A stretch of DNA of 64,000 nucleotides from Cyclobacterium marinum DSM 745 (GTDB taxonomy: Bacteria; Bacteroidota; Bacteroidia; Cytophagales; Cyclobacteriaceae): positions 5,686,001 through 5,750,000 of the forward strand of contig NC_015914.1 in NCBI RefSeq assembly GCF_000222485.1, read 5' to 3'. This document shows positions 1-9,795 of the stretch, piece by piece. Positions within the stretch are counted from its first letter, which is position 1, and each line of letters begins with the position of its first letter. The notes beneath the pieces are model-generated. The model was not told the origin of the DNA, ran no database searches, and saw only the letters and a program-made list of their open reading frames with translations. The position numbers were made by a program, and so were the translations under genes.

Positions 1-838
1 CAGCAATTCCAATTTGGGTGGTAAAATTAATGGTTGGCTTCCCTGATTTGCCTTTGGAAGTGGTAATTAGAATCACCCCTGATGCTGCTCTAGATCCAAA
101 TACTGCAGCAGAACTGGCATCCTTCAAAATATCCATTGTCTCAATGTCATTGGGATTGATGTCTTGCAAACTGCCATTAAATATTACACCGTCCAATACA
201 ATTAATGGAGAAGTACCGGCACTCAAAGATGTAGGCCCTCGCACTTCCAATGAACTACCACCTGAGGCTGAGGTGCCTTGATTAGCATTGAAACCGGCTA
301 CGGTTCCTGTGAGCATTTCTGAAAGTTGAGTCACATTCTGATTTTGAAAAGTCTTGGCATCTACCCGCATTACTGCGCCGGTAAGGTCACTTTTTTTCTG
401 GGTACCATACCCTATCACAACCACTTCATCCAGGTCAGTTTGGTTTTCCACAAGTACCACATTGATGATGCTCTTCGAGCCTACCTCAATTTCTTGGGAA
501 AGGAAGCCAATAAAGGAAAATAAAAGGGTTGCATCTTCTGGAACTTCTAGCGTATAATTTCCATCAATATCAGTAGCCGTCCCTATTGATGTTCCCGGAA
601 TTGAGACAGTCGCGCCGGGAATAGAATTTCCATTTTGATCGGTCACTCTTCCTGTAATAACAATGTCAAATTCACTTGATCCGGCCTTATATACTGTTGA
701 GGAAGTAGGAAACAACAAAGCTAACTTTTTATCGCCCGGTGATTCTGCTGAACTGTTGTAGAATATAAACACTAATAACAAACTCATAACCCTGACTGTC
801 GTCAAGGAATAAAATGCTTTTAATAAAGGGTACGTCAT
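1..838 (-). CDS. SusC/RagA-type TonB-dependent outer membrane transporter, N-terminal part (cut by window start)
   Basis: Reading the minus strand from an ATG at 838, a frame stays open to base 1 (279 codons) and leaves the window. Residues 1-32 look like a signal peptide, residues 60-132 form a carboxypeptidase-regulatory-like beta-sandwich (ITGRVTDQNG...IPGATVSIPGTS), the TonB-box-like motif DEVVVIGYG is at 137-145, and the plug domain follows with the family hallmarks LKDASSAAVFGSRAASGVILITT. There is no STN domain, so it is not expected to signal to an anti-sigma factor. SusC proteins form a TonB-driven pedestal-bin complex with a SusD lipoprotein; that partner would lie left of the window. 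It follows the sulfatase operon on the same strand but is separated by a terminator and about 550 bases of A+T-rich DNA, so it probably starts its own operon. The substrate cannot be told. Confidence 0.93.
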   Translation of the reverse strand, partial: MTYPLLKAFYSLTTVRVMSLLLVFIFYNSSAESPGDKKLALLFPTSSTVYKAGSSEFDIVITGRVTDQNGNSIPGATVSIPGTSIGTATDIDGNYTLEVPEDATLLFSFIGFLSQEIEVGSKSIINVVLVENQTDLDEVVVIGYGTQKKSDLTGAVMRVDAKTFQNQNVTQLSEMLTGTVAGFNANQGTSASGGSSLEVRGPTSLSAGTSPLIVLDGVIFNGSLQDINPNDIETMDILKDASSAAVFGSRAASGVILITTSKGKSGKPTINFTTQIGIA

Positions 839-1540
839 ATTGGGTTTTTTATTAATTTGAACCATTGCCAAAAGCCAATGGAATTAGGTAAAATACAAAG
901 AGAAAATTTTTGAGATTGAAACTAAGAAGCTGTCATTTCAACTAAGTATGTTTTGGGTTTATAAGTAATCAATTGAAATTTTAAATTAATTATTTTTTTT
1001 CAAAATATTCTTTATATAATTCAGTTTTATTATTTTTTTTTATTTCATTAAAACTAAAATTAAAGAATATAAAAACTAGGTAATGTTATCATACAAAATA
1101 AATTGTTGATTTTGTTGTTTTAAAAAATAATAACCAACTATTATATTGTTTTTTTAAAATATCAAAAATATATTTTTTAATACAAATCATTCAAATACTC
1201 ACAACTTGTAATACTTATAATGAAGAAATAATATAAGTAATTATTTCAGCCCTAAAAATCAAAAAAAAATGAAAATATTCAATTAATAAAAAACTATTAA
1301 TAAACTGAAGATTTCTTATTCCATCCTTAAATATGAAATTCTATTAAAGTAAAAAGTACTTAAAAAATAACCTGCAGATATATAAAAAAAAGACATGCAG
1401 TATTAATTTTTTTAATTCAAAATAGATTAATACTGCATGTCCAAAATCAATCGTTGCCCGATTGTAAGGTCCATTACCATTCAGCCTCGAAGGTTTTCTT
1501 AAAAAAAGTGTAATCAAACAAACAATTACCTATCCAAAAT
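839..1540. other. A+T-rich intergenic region
   Basis: No credible gene in about 700 bases. The left 550 bases are very A+T-rich and probably hold the promoter of the SusC gene that starts at 838 on the minus strand; one loose TAnnTTTG-like element (TATTTTTG, minus strand, 1163-1170) is visible, but such matches are expected by chance here. The right part holds the terminator of the sulfatase operon, described separately. Confidence 0.6.
1384..1441 (-). terminator. Rho-independent terminator of the sulfatase operon
   Basis: A perfect 16-base inverted repeat (1392-1407 with 1426-1441, arm GACATGCAGTATTAAT) with an 18-base loop. On the minus strand it is followed directly by eight T (1391-1384). 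It lies 100 bases beyond the stop of the last sulfatase gene, so it probably ends the transcript entering from 4450. Confidence 0.75.
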
Positions 1541-3007
1541 TTAATTGGAGCTGATCGGCAAATCATTATCTCTAATTGCAACTAATTTCTTTTGAACTTC
1601 CCCCATTAACTGAGAAACAATTTCTTGGTAGGCGGGGAAGGTGGCCAGGTTATTAAATTGTTTGGGATCATGTTCCATGTCAAATAATTCAATGCCATCG
1701 CTTCCATCTTCATTGTAAAGGGTAAAGGCCCACTTGTCATTCCTTAGTAAAAAGGCATGCTTCCCTCCCCACCTATTGACAGAAAATGCCATGTCTCTGG
1801 TTTTAAAATCTGGGTCGTCTAAGGTAGGCACAAAACTTATTCCTTGAATTTGATCTTTCACATCCACTCCTGCCAACTCAGCTATGGTTGGATACAAGTC
1901 AATTAACTCCACAAAACTATTGGAAACCTGGGCTTTTTGACCGGGGATTTTCACGATCAAAGGCACCCTTACAGATTCCTCTTTCAAGCTTACTTTCATC
2001 CAAAAATCATGTTCTCCCAAATGAAAACCATGGTCAGAAGTAAAGATTACTATGGTATTGTCTTCAAGGCCTTCTTCTTTTAATGTGGTAAGAATTTTAC
2101 CTACCTGAGCATCCATATAGCTTACAGAAGCATAATAAGCAGCAATGGCTTTCTTTTGCTGCTCCTCAGTCATTTTAGCATTTTTTGTGGTAACATAATT
2201 TATCCCTCGGACAGGAATATCATCCCAATCACCATCTACTTTGGGAGGAAGGACTACCTGCTCATAGGGAAACCTCTCAAAGTAAGGCTTGGGGGCAACA
2301 AAGGGCACATGGGGCCTTACCAGACCTACGGCTAAAAAGAAAGGCTCGTTTTTGTGAGAACGAATCAATTCTGAAGCTTTTTCAGCTGTTTTACCATCAG
2401 AGTGTACCAAGTCATCACCTTCAGCTTTGACGATCGTCATCACATTTCCTCCTTTTCTTGGCAAAAGGCCATAGGGATTGTTTTGTACCAATTCCGCTTC
2501 ACCATCAGCTGTCCACTCCGGACCCTGGCTATTGTACCTTTCATTCCATGAGGCTTCATCATCAGTCCCATTAGACCCTTTCTCAATATCTATAGGAACG
2601 CCCATGTGATAAATCTTGCTTACCCTGGCTGTAAACCAACCATTCTCTTTGAACAATTGTGGCCACATTTTTTTATCCGGACCAATATTCTCTCTTCCAC
2701 TCACATATCCGAAAGTCCCTGTAGCATGAGGATAATATCCTGACATCATAGATGCCCTTGAAGGACCACATACGGGATACTGACAATAAGCCCTGGTAAA
2801 TCTGGTTCCTTCTTCCGCCAGCTGATCGATATTTGGTGTATATCCGGCAGCATTTTCGTAGGAAGAAACTGCTGTAGTAGTAAGGTCATCTGAAATTATA
2901 AAAAGAATATTCGGCTTCTTTGACTTTTGAGCTATCGTTTCCACTGATAGCGATAAACACAAAAGGTAGGTCGCAAATAATGCTATTCGTCTTAGCTGGG
3001 TATTCAT
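1541..3007 (-). CDS. Sulfatase, iduronate-2-sulfatase-like (S1 family), exported
   Basis: A formylglycine-dependent sulfatase that should hydrolyse sulfate esters of a sugar or polysaccharide in the periplasm or at the cell surface. Residues 1-27 are a Sec signal peptide ending near TIAQ. The metal-binding pair D40-D41 lies in LFIISDD. The active-site motif is C80-G-P-S-R84 followed by ASMMSG, in which C80 would become formylglycine; S is absent at that position, so an anaerobic-type or FGE-type maturase acting on Cys is needed and is not encoded in this window. The C-terminal part keeps FTSDHGFHLGEH, typical of iduronate-2-sulfatase-like members. At 488 residues it is full length. Its start lies 9 bases after the stop of the upstream sulfatase, so the two are cotranscribed. 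It lies next to SusC/SusD genes, as in polysaccharide utilisation loci for sulfated algal or animal glycans. Substrate specificity cannot be read from the sequence. Confidence 0.93.
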   Translation of the reverse strand: MNTQLRRIALFATYLLCLSLSVETIAQKSKKPNILFIISDDLTTTAVSSYENAAGYTPNIDQLAEEGTRFTRAYCQYPVCGPSRASMMSGYYPHATGTFGYVSGRENIGPDKKMWPQLFKENGWFTARVSKIYHMGVPIDIEKGSNGTDDEASWNERYNSQGPEWTADGEAELVQNNPYGLLPRKGGNVMTIVKAEGDDLVHSDGKTAEKASELIRSHKNEPFFLAVGLVRPHVPFVAPKPYFERFPYEQVVLPPKVDGDWDDIPVRGINYVTTKNAKMTEEQQKKAIAAYYASVSYMDAQVGKILTTLKEEGLEDNTIVIFTSDHGFHLGEHDFWMKVSLKEESVRVPLIVKIPGQKAQVSNSFVELIDLYPTIAELAGVDVKDQIQGISFVPTLDDPDFKTRDMAFSVNRWGGKHAFLLRNDKWAFTLYNEDGSDGIELFDMEHDPKQFNNLATFPAYQEIVSQLMGEVQKKLVAIRDNDLPISSN

Positions 3008-3016
3008 GAATTTAAT

Positions 3017-4450
3017 TTAATTTTTATTGGAGGAATAGGGTGTCAATCGCTCACGTTCCAAATCACTCTTAATCTCCGCTTCTGTTAATTTAAATGGTTC
3101 TTCTAATTTTTTCACCAAATCGGGCTTTTTCTCAGCAAGATCATTGGTTTCTCCAATATCTTCCTGAAGGTTAAAAAGCTTCCAGGGCTCTTCATTACTT
3201 TCTCTAAAGATCTTATAATCTCCCCATATCAATGCCTCCTGCCCCTTGTATTTAAAAAACATGGAGGCATGGGGAGAATGTTTAGTTGCTCCTGTTAATA
3301 CTGGCAGTGGATTTCTTCCATCGTAATACCTGTCTTGTGGCAACTCTGCCTCAGCCAAATTAGCGGCAGCCTGCATCAGGTCCAAGGACCAAAGTCTGGT
3401 ATCAATGGTTTCATTTGCTTTCACCTTACCGGGCCATCTCACCAAGGCAGGAACACGGATTCCGCCTTCCCAAAGGGTTACCCCTGCACCGTTTAAAGGC
3501 GCGTTGGATTGAATATCCAAGTAGGGATAAAATGCGCCGTTGTCTGAGTAGAAAAATACAAAGGTATTGTCAGCTATACCCAATTCGTCCAATGAATCCA
3601 TTAACCTGCCTACAGCCATATCAATTGCAGTAACAATGGCATTGAATCTCTTTTTGGGATCTCTTTCATCAGGGCTCAAACCGTAAGGTTGAAAAGCATA
3701 ATCCGGCGCTTTCCAAATATTCTCTTCCCCCGGTGCAATATTCCTGTCTCCCGGATGATGGGGTGCGTCGAAGGGTAAATAAACCATCCATGGCTTATTC
3801 TCTGAAGTTTTCTCATTAATAAAATCTATGGCTGCATTGGCAAACAAGTCGGTACTGTATTCGCCATGTCTATTGATGGAGGTGGTATTGTGATAAAGAT
3901 CATGTCTACCGGCATATACATGTGAAAAGTGGTCAACATTTCCCGATGCAATCCCAAGAAATTCATCGAAACCTCTTTCTGTAGGCCTGGAGCCCGGGGC
4001 AAAGCCAATGTTCCATTTTCCAAAAGCACCTGTCTGATATCCATGAGGACTGCTTTTCAATACCTTTGGAATAATAATTTCAGTCTGTGGAAGACCAATG
4101 CCATAATTTCCTGCCAGGCCTCCAAGTTGATAGTCCAGTTTGTTTCTTTGTGGAATCCTACCGGTAAGTAAACTGGCCCTGGAGGCTGTACAAGTAGGAG
4201 ATCCGGTATAGAAATTGGTTAATACAGCTCCTTGTTTGGCCAATTTATTCAAATTTGGTGTTATGATCGGAGAGTCTTTATTAAGGAATTTAAAATCTCC
4301 ATAACCAATATTGTCAACAGTAATGATAAGAATATTGGGAGGAGCACTTGAATTGGAATTTTGTCTTCCGTAGGAAGAAATACTGTTTAGGAAACAAACT
4401 CCTATAAGAATAAAGGGGATACTTTTAAGCTTAATATAAGGTCTTTGCAT
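3017..4450 (-). CDS. Sulfatase, arylsulfatase A-like (S1 family), exported
   Basis: A second formylglycine sulfatase, 477 residues, first gene of the two-sulfatase operon. Residues 1-29 form a signal peptide. The catalytic motif is C87-T-A-S-R91 followed by ASLLTGR, the C-x-A-x-R variant of the C-x-P-x-R signature; C87 should become formylglycine. The usual metal-binding Asp pair near the N-terminus reads D46-N47 (TVDNIGYGD), an Asn in place of the second Asp. The downstream FFYSDNGAFYP segment carries the second pair of calcium ligands (D-N), and GKWNIGF matches the GKWHLG motif with His replaced by Asn. The fold and most motifs are intact, so it is probably active, but the two His/Asp-to-Asn changes are worth noting. 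It is closest in style to arylsulfatase A-type enzymes acting on sulfated saccharides; the substrate is unknown. It is only weakly related to the downstream sulfatase. Confidence 0.92.
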   Translation of the reverse strand: MQRPYIKLKSIPFILIGVCFLNSISSYGRQNSNSSAPPNILIITVDNIGYGDFKFLNKDSPIITPNLNKLAKQGAVLTNFYTGSPTCTASRASLLTGRIPQRNKLDYQLGGLAGNYGIGLPQTEIIIPKVLKSSPHGYQTGAFGKWNIGFAPGSRPTERGFDEFLGIASGNVDHFSHVYAGRHDLYHNTTSINRHGEYSTDLFANAAIDFINEKTSENKPWMVYLPFDAPHHPGDRNIAPGEENIWKAPDYAFQPYGLSPDERDPKKRFNAIVTAIDMAVGRLMDSLDELGIADNTFVFFYSDNGAFYPYLDIQSNAPLNGAGVTLWEGGIRVPALVRWPGKVKANETIDTRLWSLDLMQAAANLAEAELPQDRYYDGRNPLPVLTGATKHSPHASMFFKYKGQEALIWGDYKIFRESNEEPWKLFNLQEDIGETNDLAEKKPDLVKKLEEPFKLTEAEIKSDLERERLTPYSSNKN

Positions 4451-4496
4451 GGGTGGTGGTTGTAAGCAATCAATAGATGGAATTAAATGGTAAAAT

Positions 4497-4531
4497 CAAG
4501 TTTATCTTTTTGATAAGGGATATTAGTCAAA
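4497..4531 (-). promoter_or_regulatory. Possible promoter of the sulfatase operon
   Basis: On the minus strand TAAACTTG (4504-4497) resembles the Bacteroidota -7 box TAnnTTTG at seven of eight positions, with TTTG (4531-4528) 23 bases upstream as a -33 candidate. Its position about 45 bases before the ATG at 4450 is suitable. The spacing is at the long end and the match may be chance. Confidence 0.3.
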
Positions 4532-4689
4532 ATTCCTGAAGCCTACAAGACTAATCTATTTAAGGTATTAATTTCATGCCATGAAAGGATTTATCGCTTA
4601 CCAATGGCAGTTCCTTTTTCAAAATATGCCCCTGTTTATCACTTGATAAAGACTCCTTAAGTTTTGTTATCCTTTTACAAAATGGATAA

Positions 4690-4724
4690 AAAAATAAGCA
4701 CTCCCGGAAAATCCGGGAGTGCTT
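4690..4724 (-). terminator. Rho-independent terminator after SusD
   Basis: A perfect 13-base stem (4696-4708 with 4712-4724, arm AAGCACTCCCGGA) with an AAA loop, followed on the minus strand by ATTTTTTTA. It begins 5 bases after the SusD stop codon, so it separates the SusC/SusD operon from the downstream sulfatase operon. Confidence 0.85.
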
Positions 4725-4728
4725 ACCA

Positions 4729-6312
4729 TTACCAACCTGTGTTTTGGGTCAGTGCTGTATTCAATTCTCTTTCCCTGTTAGGGATAGGCCACAGGTAATC
4801 CCTTTCAGGATCAAAAGACCTATCAAAGCCATCAAGGGATATTTGAACCAAATTGCCATCGCCATCTACGTATTGCATCCCAAGTGGAACACCGGGCATC
4901 ACATTTTCAGCGATTTTCCACCTTCGAATATCAAATAAGCGGAAGCCTTCAAAAGCCAACTCAATCTGACGTTCATTTCTAACAACTTCCCGCATACTTT
5001 CTTGGGTGGCTGCTTGTTCAGGAGTAACAGAAGGAAGCATAACGCTCTCTCTTTGTCTCACCTCATTAATGGCAGCATACACCGTTTCATCCAACTCACC
5101 CAGTTCGATTTTGGCTTCAGCATAAGTCAATAATACTTCAGCATATCGAATCAACATGATATTTAAACCCGAATTTGAAGGGTTGCTATAATCTGCGGCA
5201 TCCACATACTTTCTCACATTATAGCCCGAAGCAGTGGAATAAACAGTTATTTGAACTGCATCAGAGCCATCTGTGCCGGGAATCGTTCCATAAGTCCCAC
5301 CATCAGGCAAAGGGGTAATTCCGGTTAAAAATACTGATTGGGCCAACCTTGGGTCTCTGTTTTCATGAGGATTGTATGGATCATAGCCACTTTCCGGATC
5401 ATCTATAGGCAATCCATTGGCCATTGGATAAGCATCAATGATGGCTTTGGTGGGTACATACAAACTCCCACTACTTCCTGAGGTTTGGCTCCATGGTGCT
5501 ACGCTCGAATAAATATTATGTGCGTTTACATCCACTGCAAATTCTCTCGCGAGAATAACCTCAGAATTATTTTCTCCTTCATATTGAAACAAGTTGAAGT
5601 AATCAGGGTATAAACTAAAGACTCCGCTATCCATAATTTCTTTGGCGGCTTCTGCAGCTTCATTGAATTTCCCGGAATAAAGCATCGCTCTGGCTTTGAG
5701 TGCCAAGGCTGCACCTTTCCCTATCCTACCATTGTTTTCATAAGGCAACCATTCTGCTGCTTGGGTAAGTTCTTCTTCTATAAAGTCCCAAATCTCAGCA
5801 ATTGGTGTCCTGGTAACCGTACGGCCTTCTTCTATGTCTATGCCAGAAGTAATCAATGGAACATCTCCATACAACATAATCAATTTAAGGTAAATGTAAG
5901 CCCTAAGGGTCATTACTTCGCCCTTAAACCTATTTATAGCCTCTTGATCATCCTCTTCTACAAGGTCTACATTATCCATAAAATCATTGGCTCTTCGTAT
6001 TCCTTGGTAGGCATTTTCCCATTCTGAATAAAATTTTCCTGAAGCAATGGTGCCAAATCCTCGTTGGATATCTGTATTTGAATTGAAAGGATGGTTGGTC
6101 ATCAATTGATCTGTTATTCCATCATAGTAGAAAATATTAGTCCCATCTAGAGCAGGATATACTGCATTTGAGGCGTATTCAACATCTTCGAGGGTTTTCC
6201 AAAAGATCTCTTTTGAAATCCTATCGTTTGGAATTGTTTCCAATAGATCTTCCTGACATGCCACCAGTGATACGATGGTGAAGCATAGCAATATATATTT
6301 AAAATTCTTCAT
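4729..6312 (-). CDS. SusD/RagB-family outer membrane lipoprotein
   Basis: SusD-type lid lipoprotein that binds the substrate at the cell surface and closes the SusC transporter. The start MKNFKYILL gives a lipoprotein signal peptide with lipobox LVAC and lipidated C19. The N-terminal TPR-like helical part (roughly 60-250) contains the family signatures RAYIYLKLIMLYGDVPL and ALALKARAMLYSG; the C-terminal part ends with the typical ERERELNTALTQNTGW tail, where NPGW or NPGY is usual. At 527 residues it is normal. It follows the STN-type SusC by 18 bases and is followed at once by a terminator, so it closes the sigma/FecR/SusC/SusD group. The sulfatases just downstream suggest, but do not prove, a sulfated glycan as substrate. 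Confidence 0.95.
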   Translation of the reverse strand: MKNFKYILLCFTIVSLVACQEDLLETIPNDRISKEIFWKTLEDVEYASNAVYPALDGTNIFYYDGITDQLMTNHPFNSNTDIQRGFGTIASGKFYSEWENAYQGIRRANDFMDNVDLVEEDDQEAINRFKGEVMTLRAYIYLKLIMLYGDVPLITSGIDIEEGRTVTRTPIAEIWDFIEEELTQAAEWLPYENNGRIGKGAALALKARAMLYSGKFNEAAEAAKEIMDSGVFSLYPDYFNLFQYEGENNSEVILAREFAVDVNAHNIYSSVAPWSQTSGSSGSLYVPTKAIIDAYPMANGLPIDDPESGYDPYNPHENRDPRLAQSVFLTGITPLPDGGTYGTIPGTDGSDAVQITVYSTASGYNVRKYVDAADYSNPSNSGLNIMLIRYAEVLLTYAEAKIELGELDETVYAAINEVRQRESVMLPSVTPEQAATQESMREVVRNERQIELAFEGFRLFDIRRWKIAENVMPGVPLGMQYVDGDGNLVQISLDGFDRSFDPERDYLWPIPNRERELNTALTQNTGW

Positions 6313-6330
6313 TTTATCAGCGGTTCAATC

Positions 6331-9300
6331 TTAAAACTTAACATTTGCTCCGAGGGAATACATACTCACTTGTGGGTAGTACTGTCCCCTTCCCGAAGGT
6401 ATTTCAGGATCCAAATCCCATCTGTTTAACTCTGAAAAGGTTAACACGTTAGTAGCCCCTACAAAAACACGAATACTACTTACAGAGATTTTTTCGATTA
6501 TAGATTCAGGCAGGGTATAACCTAATACTATATTTTTTAGCCTTAAATACGAGGCATCAATCAACTGGGTGTCTGAGGTTTGAAAGTTCCTAGGATCCCC
6601 TTTAATTGGTCTCGGAAATTCTGCATCTGTGTTTTCCGGAGTCCAATAGTTGTCGGTATAAATGGCGTGGGTAAAAGTTTCATAGGTAGCGATTTGCTGA
6701 AAAGCACCATCTAATCTGGTTTTATGTCCTGCGGCCCCCTGAAATTGGTAAAACAAGTCAAAATTACCATAAGTGAAAGTACCGTTGGTTCCAAAGTCAA
6801 ATTTAGGAAAAGACAAACCCAGGTACTGATGGTCATTTTCATTGATGATTCCATCCTCGTTAACATCTACATATTTCACATCACCCGGAGCACTATTAGG
6901 CCTTAAGGTAGGATAATTATCCACCTCTTCTTGGGTCTGAAAAATTCCATCTGTGATATACCCCCAATGAGAATTGATAGGCATTCCTTCTTGTATAATA
7001 AATCGAGGAGCTGTAGTACCTCCGGAAATATAAGGTCCTGAATTAACCAGATCAATCACCTCATTTTTATTTTGACTGAAATTAAGTCCCAGGTCATAGC
7101 TTAGTTTATTACCCCCACGGAAATTCAATCCAATTTCATATCCCCTGTTATTTACAACCCCGGCATTCTGCACAGGTGCTCCCAAGCCAATTAAAGCAGG
7201 AATAGGCAACTGAAGTAATATTCCATCTGTGGTTTTATCATAATAGTCAAAAGTCAAAGAAATTCTATCATCCAATACCCCCATATCAAAACCTAAATTG
7301 GTTTGGTAGGTGGTCTCCCAGGTCAAATTCTGATTGGCAAGATTGGTTTGTGTAAAACCTTGAACCGGTGCTTCATTGAATGAATAATTGATCGCACTTA
7401 GGGTTTCGTAGAAAGAATATAATCCTACTGCTTGATTACCTGTACCACCATAAGAACCTCTTAACTTAAATTCATTGATCAAATCTTTCCATTCCATCCA
7501 GAAAGTTTCTTCAGAAAGCCTCCACCCGGCAGAAAAAGAAGGGAAAAAACTGTACCTATTGTCTTTATTAAATCGGGAAGAACCATCATACCTGGCATTT
7601 ACTTCAACGAAATACCGATCATTGTAATTGTAATTTAATCTTGCAAAATAAGACCTTAAACCCCACTCACTGTCAACTCCTGTAGCATCACGATTTTCAT
7701 TTGAACCTTGACTCAAAGACTGTACATCATTGTTATAAAACTCTTGACGGTATCCTGTAATGAAGTTGGTCTCATGCTCAATAGTGGAATAACCTAACAA
7801 GCCCGTAAATTTATGATTGTCCAAAACCTTGTTGTAAGTCAATAGACTGTTTAAGGTTCCTTCGCGAGTATTGGATCTGTATTCGTTTAGACTATTGAAA
7901 GCACGCTGAGCCACCCTGCCGGTAAGCGGATCTTCATTTCTGTATTTATTTAGGAAAGTTTTCACCTGAATATGCGTATTTCTAACGGCATACTGGGTAG
8001 AAAAATTTAATCCAGGAAGGATTTCATAATCAAACTTCACACTTCCTGTCAGGTAATCATTAATTGTTTTGCTATCTCCGGTAAGTTCTGCAAACAATAG
8101 TGGGTTATTAACCTGTGGCCCAAGCCCATATTCACCTGATTCAAATTGTGGCCATGAGAACTTACTTGCATGAAGCATGTATTGAAATACCAGTGACTCT
8201 CCATTTCCTGAGGTAGACCTTCCTGCTGGTTGCATTGACTCTTTGGTACGGTAATTTAAATCCCCTGAAAATTTAATTTTTTCAGATGCTTTAAGGTCCA
8301 GATTCATTCTGAATTCATTCAGTTTATCACTGAAATTAGGTGCTACCCCATCAATTGCCTGGTGCCTAACACTAAATCTGCCTGAAAAATCTTCTCCACC
8401 CCCACTAACAGAAAGTGTATGATTTTGCTGTGGAGCTGTTTTTAACATGCCAAGTTCGTCTTTTCTCCAGTAAGGAAAAGGAAGGGGATATTCTGGACTC
8501 GGCGCATTGGCTACATAATTGGCAATGTACTCATCCGTATAAGGAATGCTTCTTCCGGCATTGGCATAAGCGTCATTTTCTAGGTAAAAATAGCTCTCTA
8601 AATCCATATGTTCCGGTCGGTTGGTTACCTCTTGAAGCGCAAAGTACCCATCATAACTTACCGCAATTTTTCCTTCTGAACCACGTTTGGTGGTAACCAA
8701 AATAACACCATTTGCCGCTCTTGACCCATAGATTGCTGCAGAAGAAGCATCTTTAAGTACTGTCACAGAAGCGATATCATTCGGATTGATATCATTGAGC
8801 CTTTGCTCAATCCCATCTACAATTATCAAGGGGTTATTGTTGCCAAGGGTAGTGATTCCCCGAATTCGGATATTAATATTACTGTTGCCCGGTCTGCCAC
8901 CTTGATCTACCACGGTTACTCCCGGTGCAAGTCCTTGTAGGGATTGTTGAAAATCCGCAACCGGTCTTCTTTCTAACTTTTCTCCGTCAACTTGTGCCAA
9001 TGAGTTGGTAACAGATAATTTCTCTTGAACACCGTATCCTACCACTACTACTTCATCTAGAGAAGTCTGGTCTTCTTCCAATACGATGGAAAGTTGGGTC
9101 TGTGAGCCGGGTACAATACGCTGAGATTCGTAACCTATAAAACTAATGAGAAGGGCTTTGCCTTCCGGAACATCAATGCTAAAATTTCCATCTAGATCAG
9201 ACACTGTTCCTTTGGTAGTTCCTTCTACAACTACAGTGGCTCCCGGTATGGGAGCTCCATTGACATCCTTGACCACCCCCTTAATTGGAGCCATTAATTC

Positions 9301-9693
9301 GACCTCTTCTTCAGGCGAAATTTTTGATTCAGGCATTTTACCAACATAGATGGTATTGTTTACCTGTTTAAATTTGAGTGCTGTTTTGGCTGAAATTTCA
9401 TACAGAATTTCATAAACAGACTTTCTGCCCGGCTTTAATACAATCTTGCTGTCAGCATTCAGCTGATCATCTGCAAAAACCAACCTGTACTCAGTCTGAT
9501 TTTCAACCAAATCGATAATTTTTATTATTTGCCATTCTGATTGGTCGACCTGAAGGTAAGTTTCATCTATTGGCTTAATTTGTGCATTTGTATCATTCGC
9601 AAGTAAGGTACTTAGGAAGATCACCTGCAACAGCAAACCATATAAGATATGACGTGATACCATTTTAATTAGGTGAAGTATTTTTGTTTTCAT
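6331..9693 (-). CDS. SusC/RagA TonB-dependent transporter with STN signalling domain
   Basis: Outer-membrane active importer of 1120 residues. In order: signal peptide to about residue 38; STN (secretin/TonB N-terminal) domain about 50-118; carboxypeptidase-regulatory-like domain about 137-208 (IKGVVKDVNGAPIPGATV); TonB-box-like DEVVVVGYG at 213-221; plug with LKDASSAAIYGSRAANGVILVTTKRG; then a 22-strand-type barrel ending in aromatic-rich YSLGANVKF. The STN domain is the part that contacts the periplasmic end of a FecR anti-sigma factor when substrate is bound. A FecR gene lies directly upstream (103-base gap) and an ECF sigma gene before that, so this is a complete trans-envelope signalling system. 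SusD follows after 18 bases. A 13-base hairpin lies in the FecR-SusC gap and may adjust the ratio of regulator to transporter mRNA. Confidence 0.95.
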   Translation of the reverse strand: MKTKILHLIKMVSRHILYGLLLQVIFLSTLLANDTNAQIKPIDETYLQVDQSEWQIIKIIDLVENQTEYRLVFADDQLNADSKIVLKPGRKSVYEILYEISAKTALKFKQVNNTIYVGKMPESKISPEEEVELMAPIKGVVKDVNGAPIPGATVVVEGTTKGTVSDLDGNFSIDVPEGKALLISFIGYESQRIVPGSQTQLSIVLEEDQTSLDEVVVVGYGVQEKLSVTNSLAQVDGEKLERRPVADFQQSLQGLAPGVTVVDQGGRPGNSNINIRIRGITTLGNNNPLIIVDGIEQRLNDINPNDIASVTVLKDASSAAIYGSRAANGVILVTTKRGSEGKIAVSYDGYFALQEVTNRPEHMDLESYFYLENDAYANAGRSIPYTDEYIANYVANAPSPEYPLPFPYWRKDELGMLKTAPQQNHTLSVSGGGEDFSGRFSVRHQAIDGVAPNFSDKLNEFRMNLDLKASEKIKFSGDLNYRTKESMQPAGRSTSGNGESLVFQYMLHASKFSWPQFESGEYGLGPQVNNPLLFAELTGDSKTINDYLTGSVKFDYEILPGLNFSTQYAVRNTHIQVKTFLNKYRNEDPLTGRVAQRAFNSLNEYRSNTREGTLNSLLTYNKVLDNHKFTGLLGYSTIEHETNFITGYRQEFYNNDVQSLSQGSNENRDATGVDSEWGLRSYFARLNYNYNDRYFVEVNARYDGSSRFNKDNRYSFFPSFSAGWRLSEETFWMEWKDLINEFKLRGSYGGTGNQAVGLYSFYETLSAINYSFNEAPVQGFTQTNLANQNLTWETTYQTNLGFDMGVLDDRISLTFDYYDKTTDGILLQLPIPALIGLGAPVQNAGVVNNRGYEIGLNFRGGNKLSYDLGLNFSQNKNEVIDLVNSGPYISGGTTAPRFIIQEGMPINSHWGYITDGIFQTQEEVDNYPTLRPNSAPGDVKYVDVNEDGIINENDHQYLGLSFPKFDFGTNGTFTYGNFDLFYQFQGAAGHKTRLDGAFQQIATYETFTHAIYTDNYWTPENTDAEFPRPIKGDPRNFQTSDTQLIDASYLRLKNIVLGYTLPESIIEKISVSSIRVFVGATNVLTFSELNRWDLDPEIPSGRGQYYPQVSMYSLGANVKF

Positions 9694-9734
9694 ATTTTAG
9701 TATGTTTTTATAGGATAAAATTTTATAAGAACGG

Positions 9735-9777
9735 ACAGGGTAAACCCGGACATTTGGCGATGGAGGGTTTATCCTGT
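9735..9777 (-). other. Hairpin between fecR-like gene and susC
   Basis: A 13-base stem (9735-9747 with 9765-9777; ACAGGGTAAACCC against GGGTTTATCCTGT, one position forming G-U in one reading) with a 17-base loop in the intercistronic gap. No long T run follows on the minus strand, so it is more likely a processing, stability or attenuation structure than a strong terminator. Confidence 0.55.
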
Positions 9778-9795
9778 AATTTTTTAACTCATAGG

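Noticed and set aside
839..1391. Several TAnnTTTG-like matches upstream of the leftmost SusC
   Set aside because: The region is so A+T-rich that such matches are expected by chance; none has both good spacing and position.
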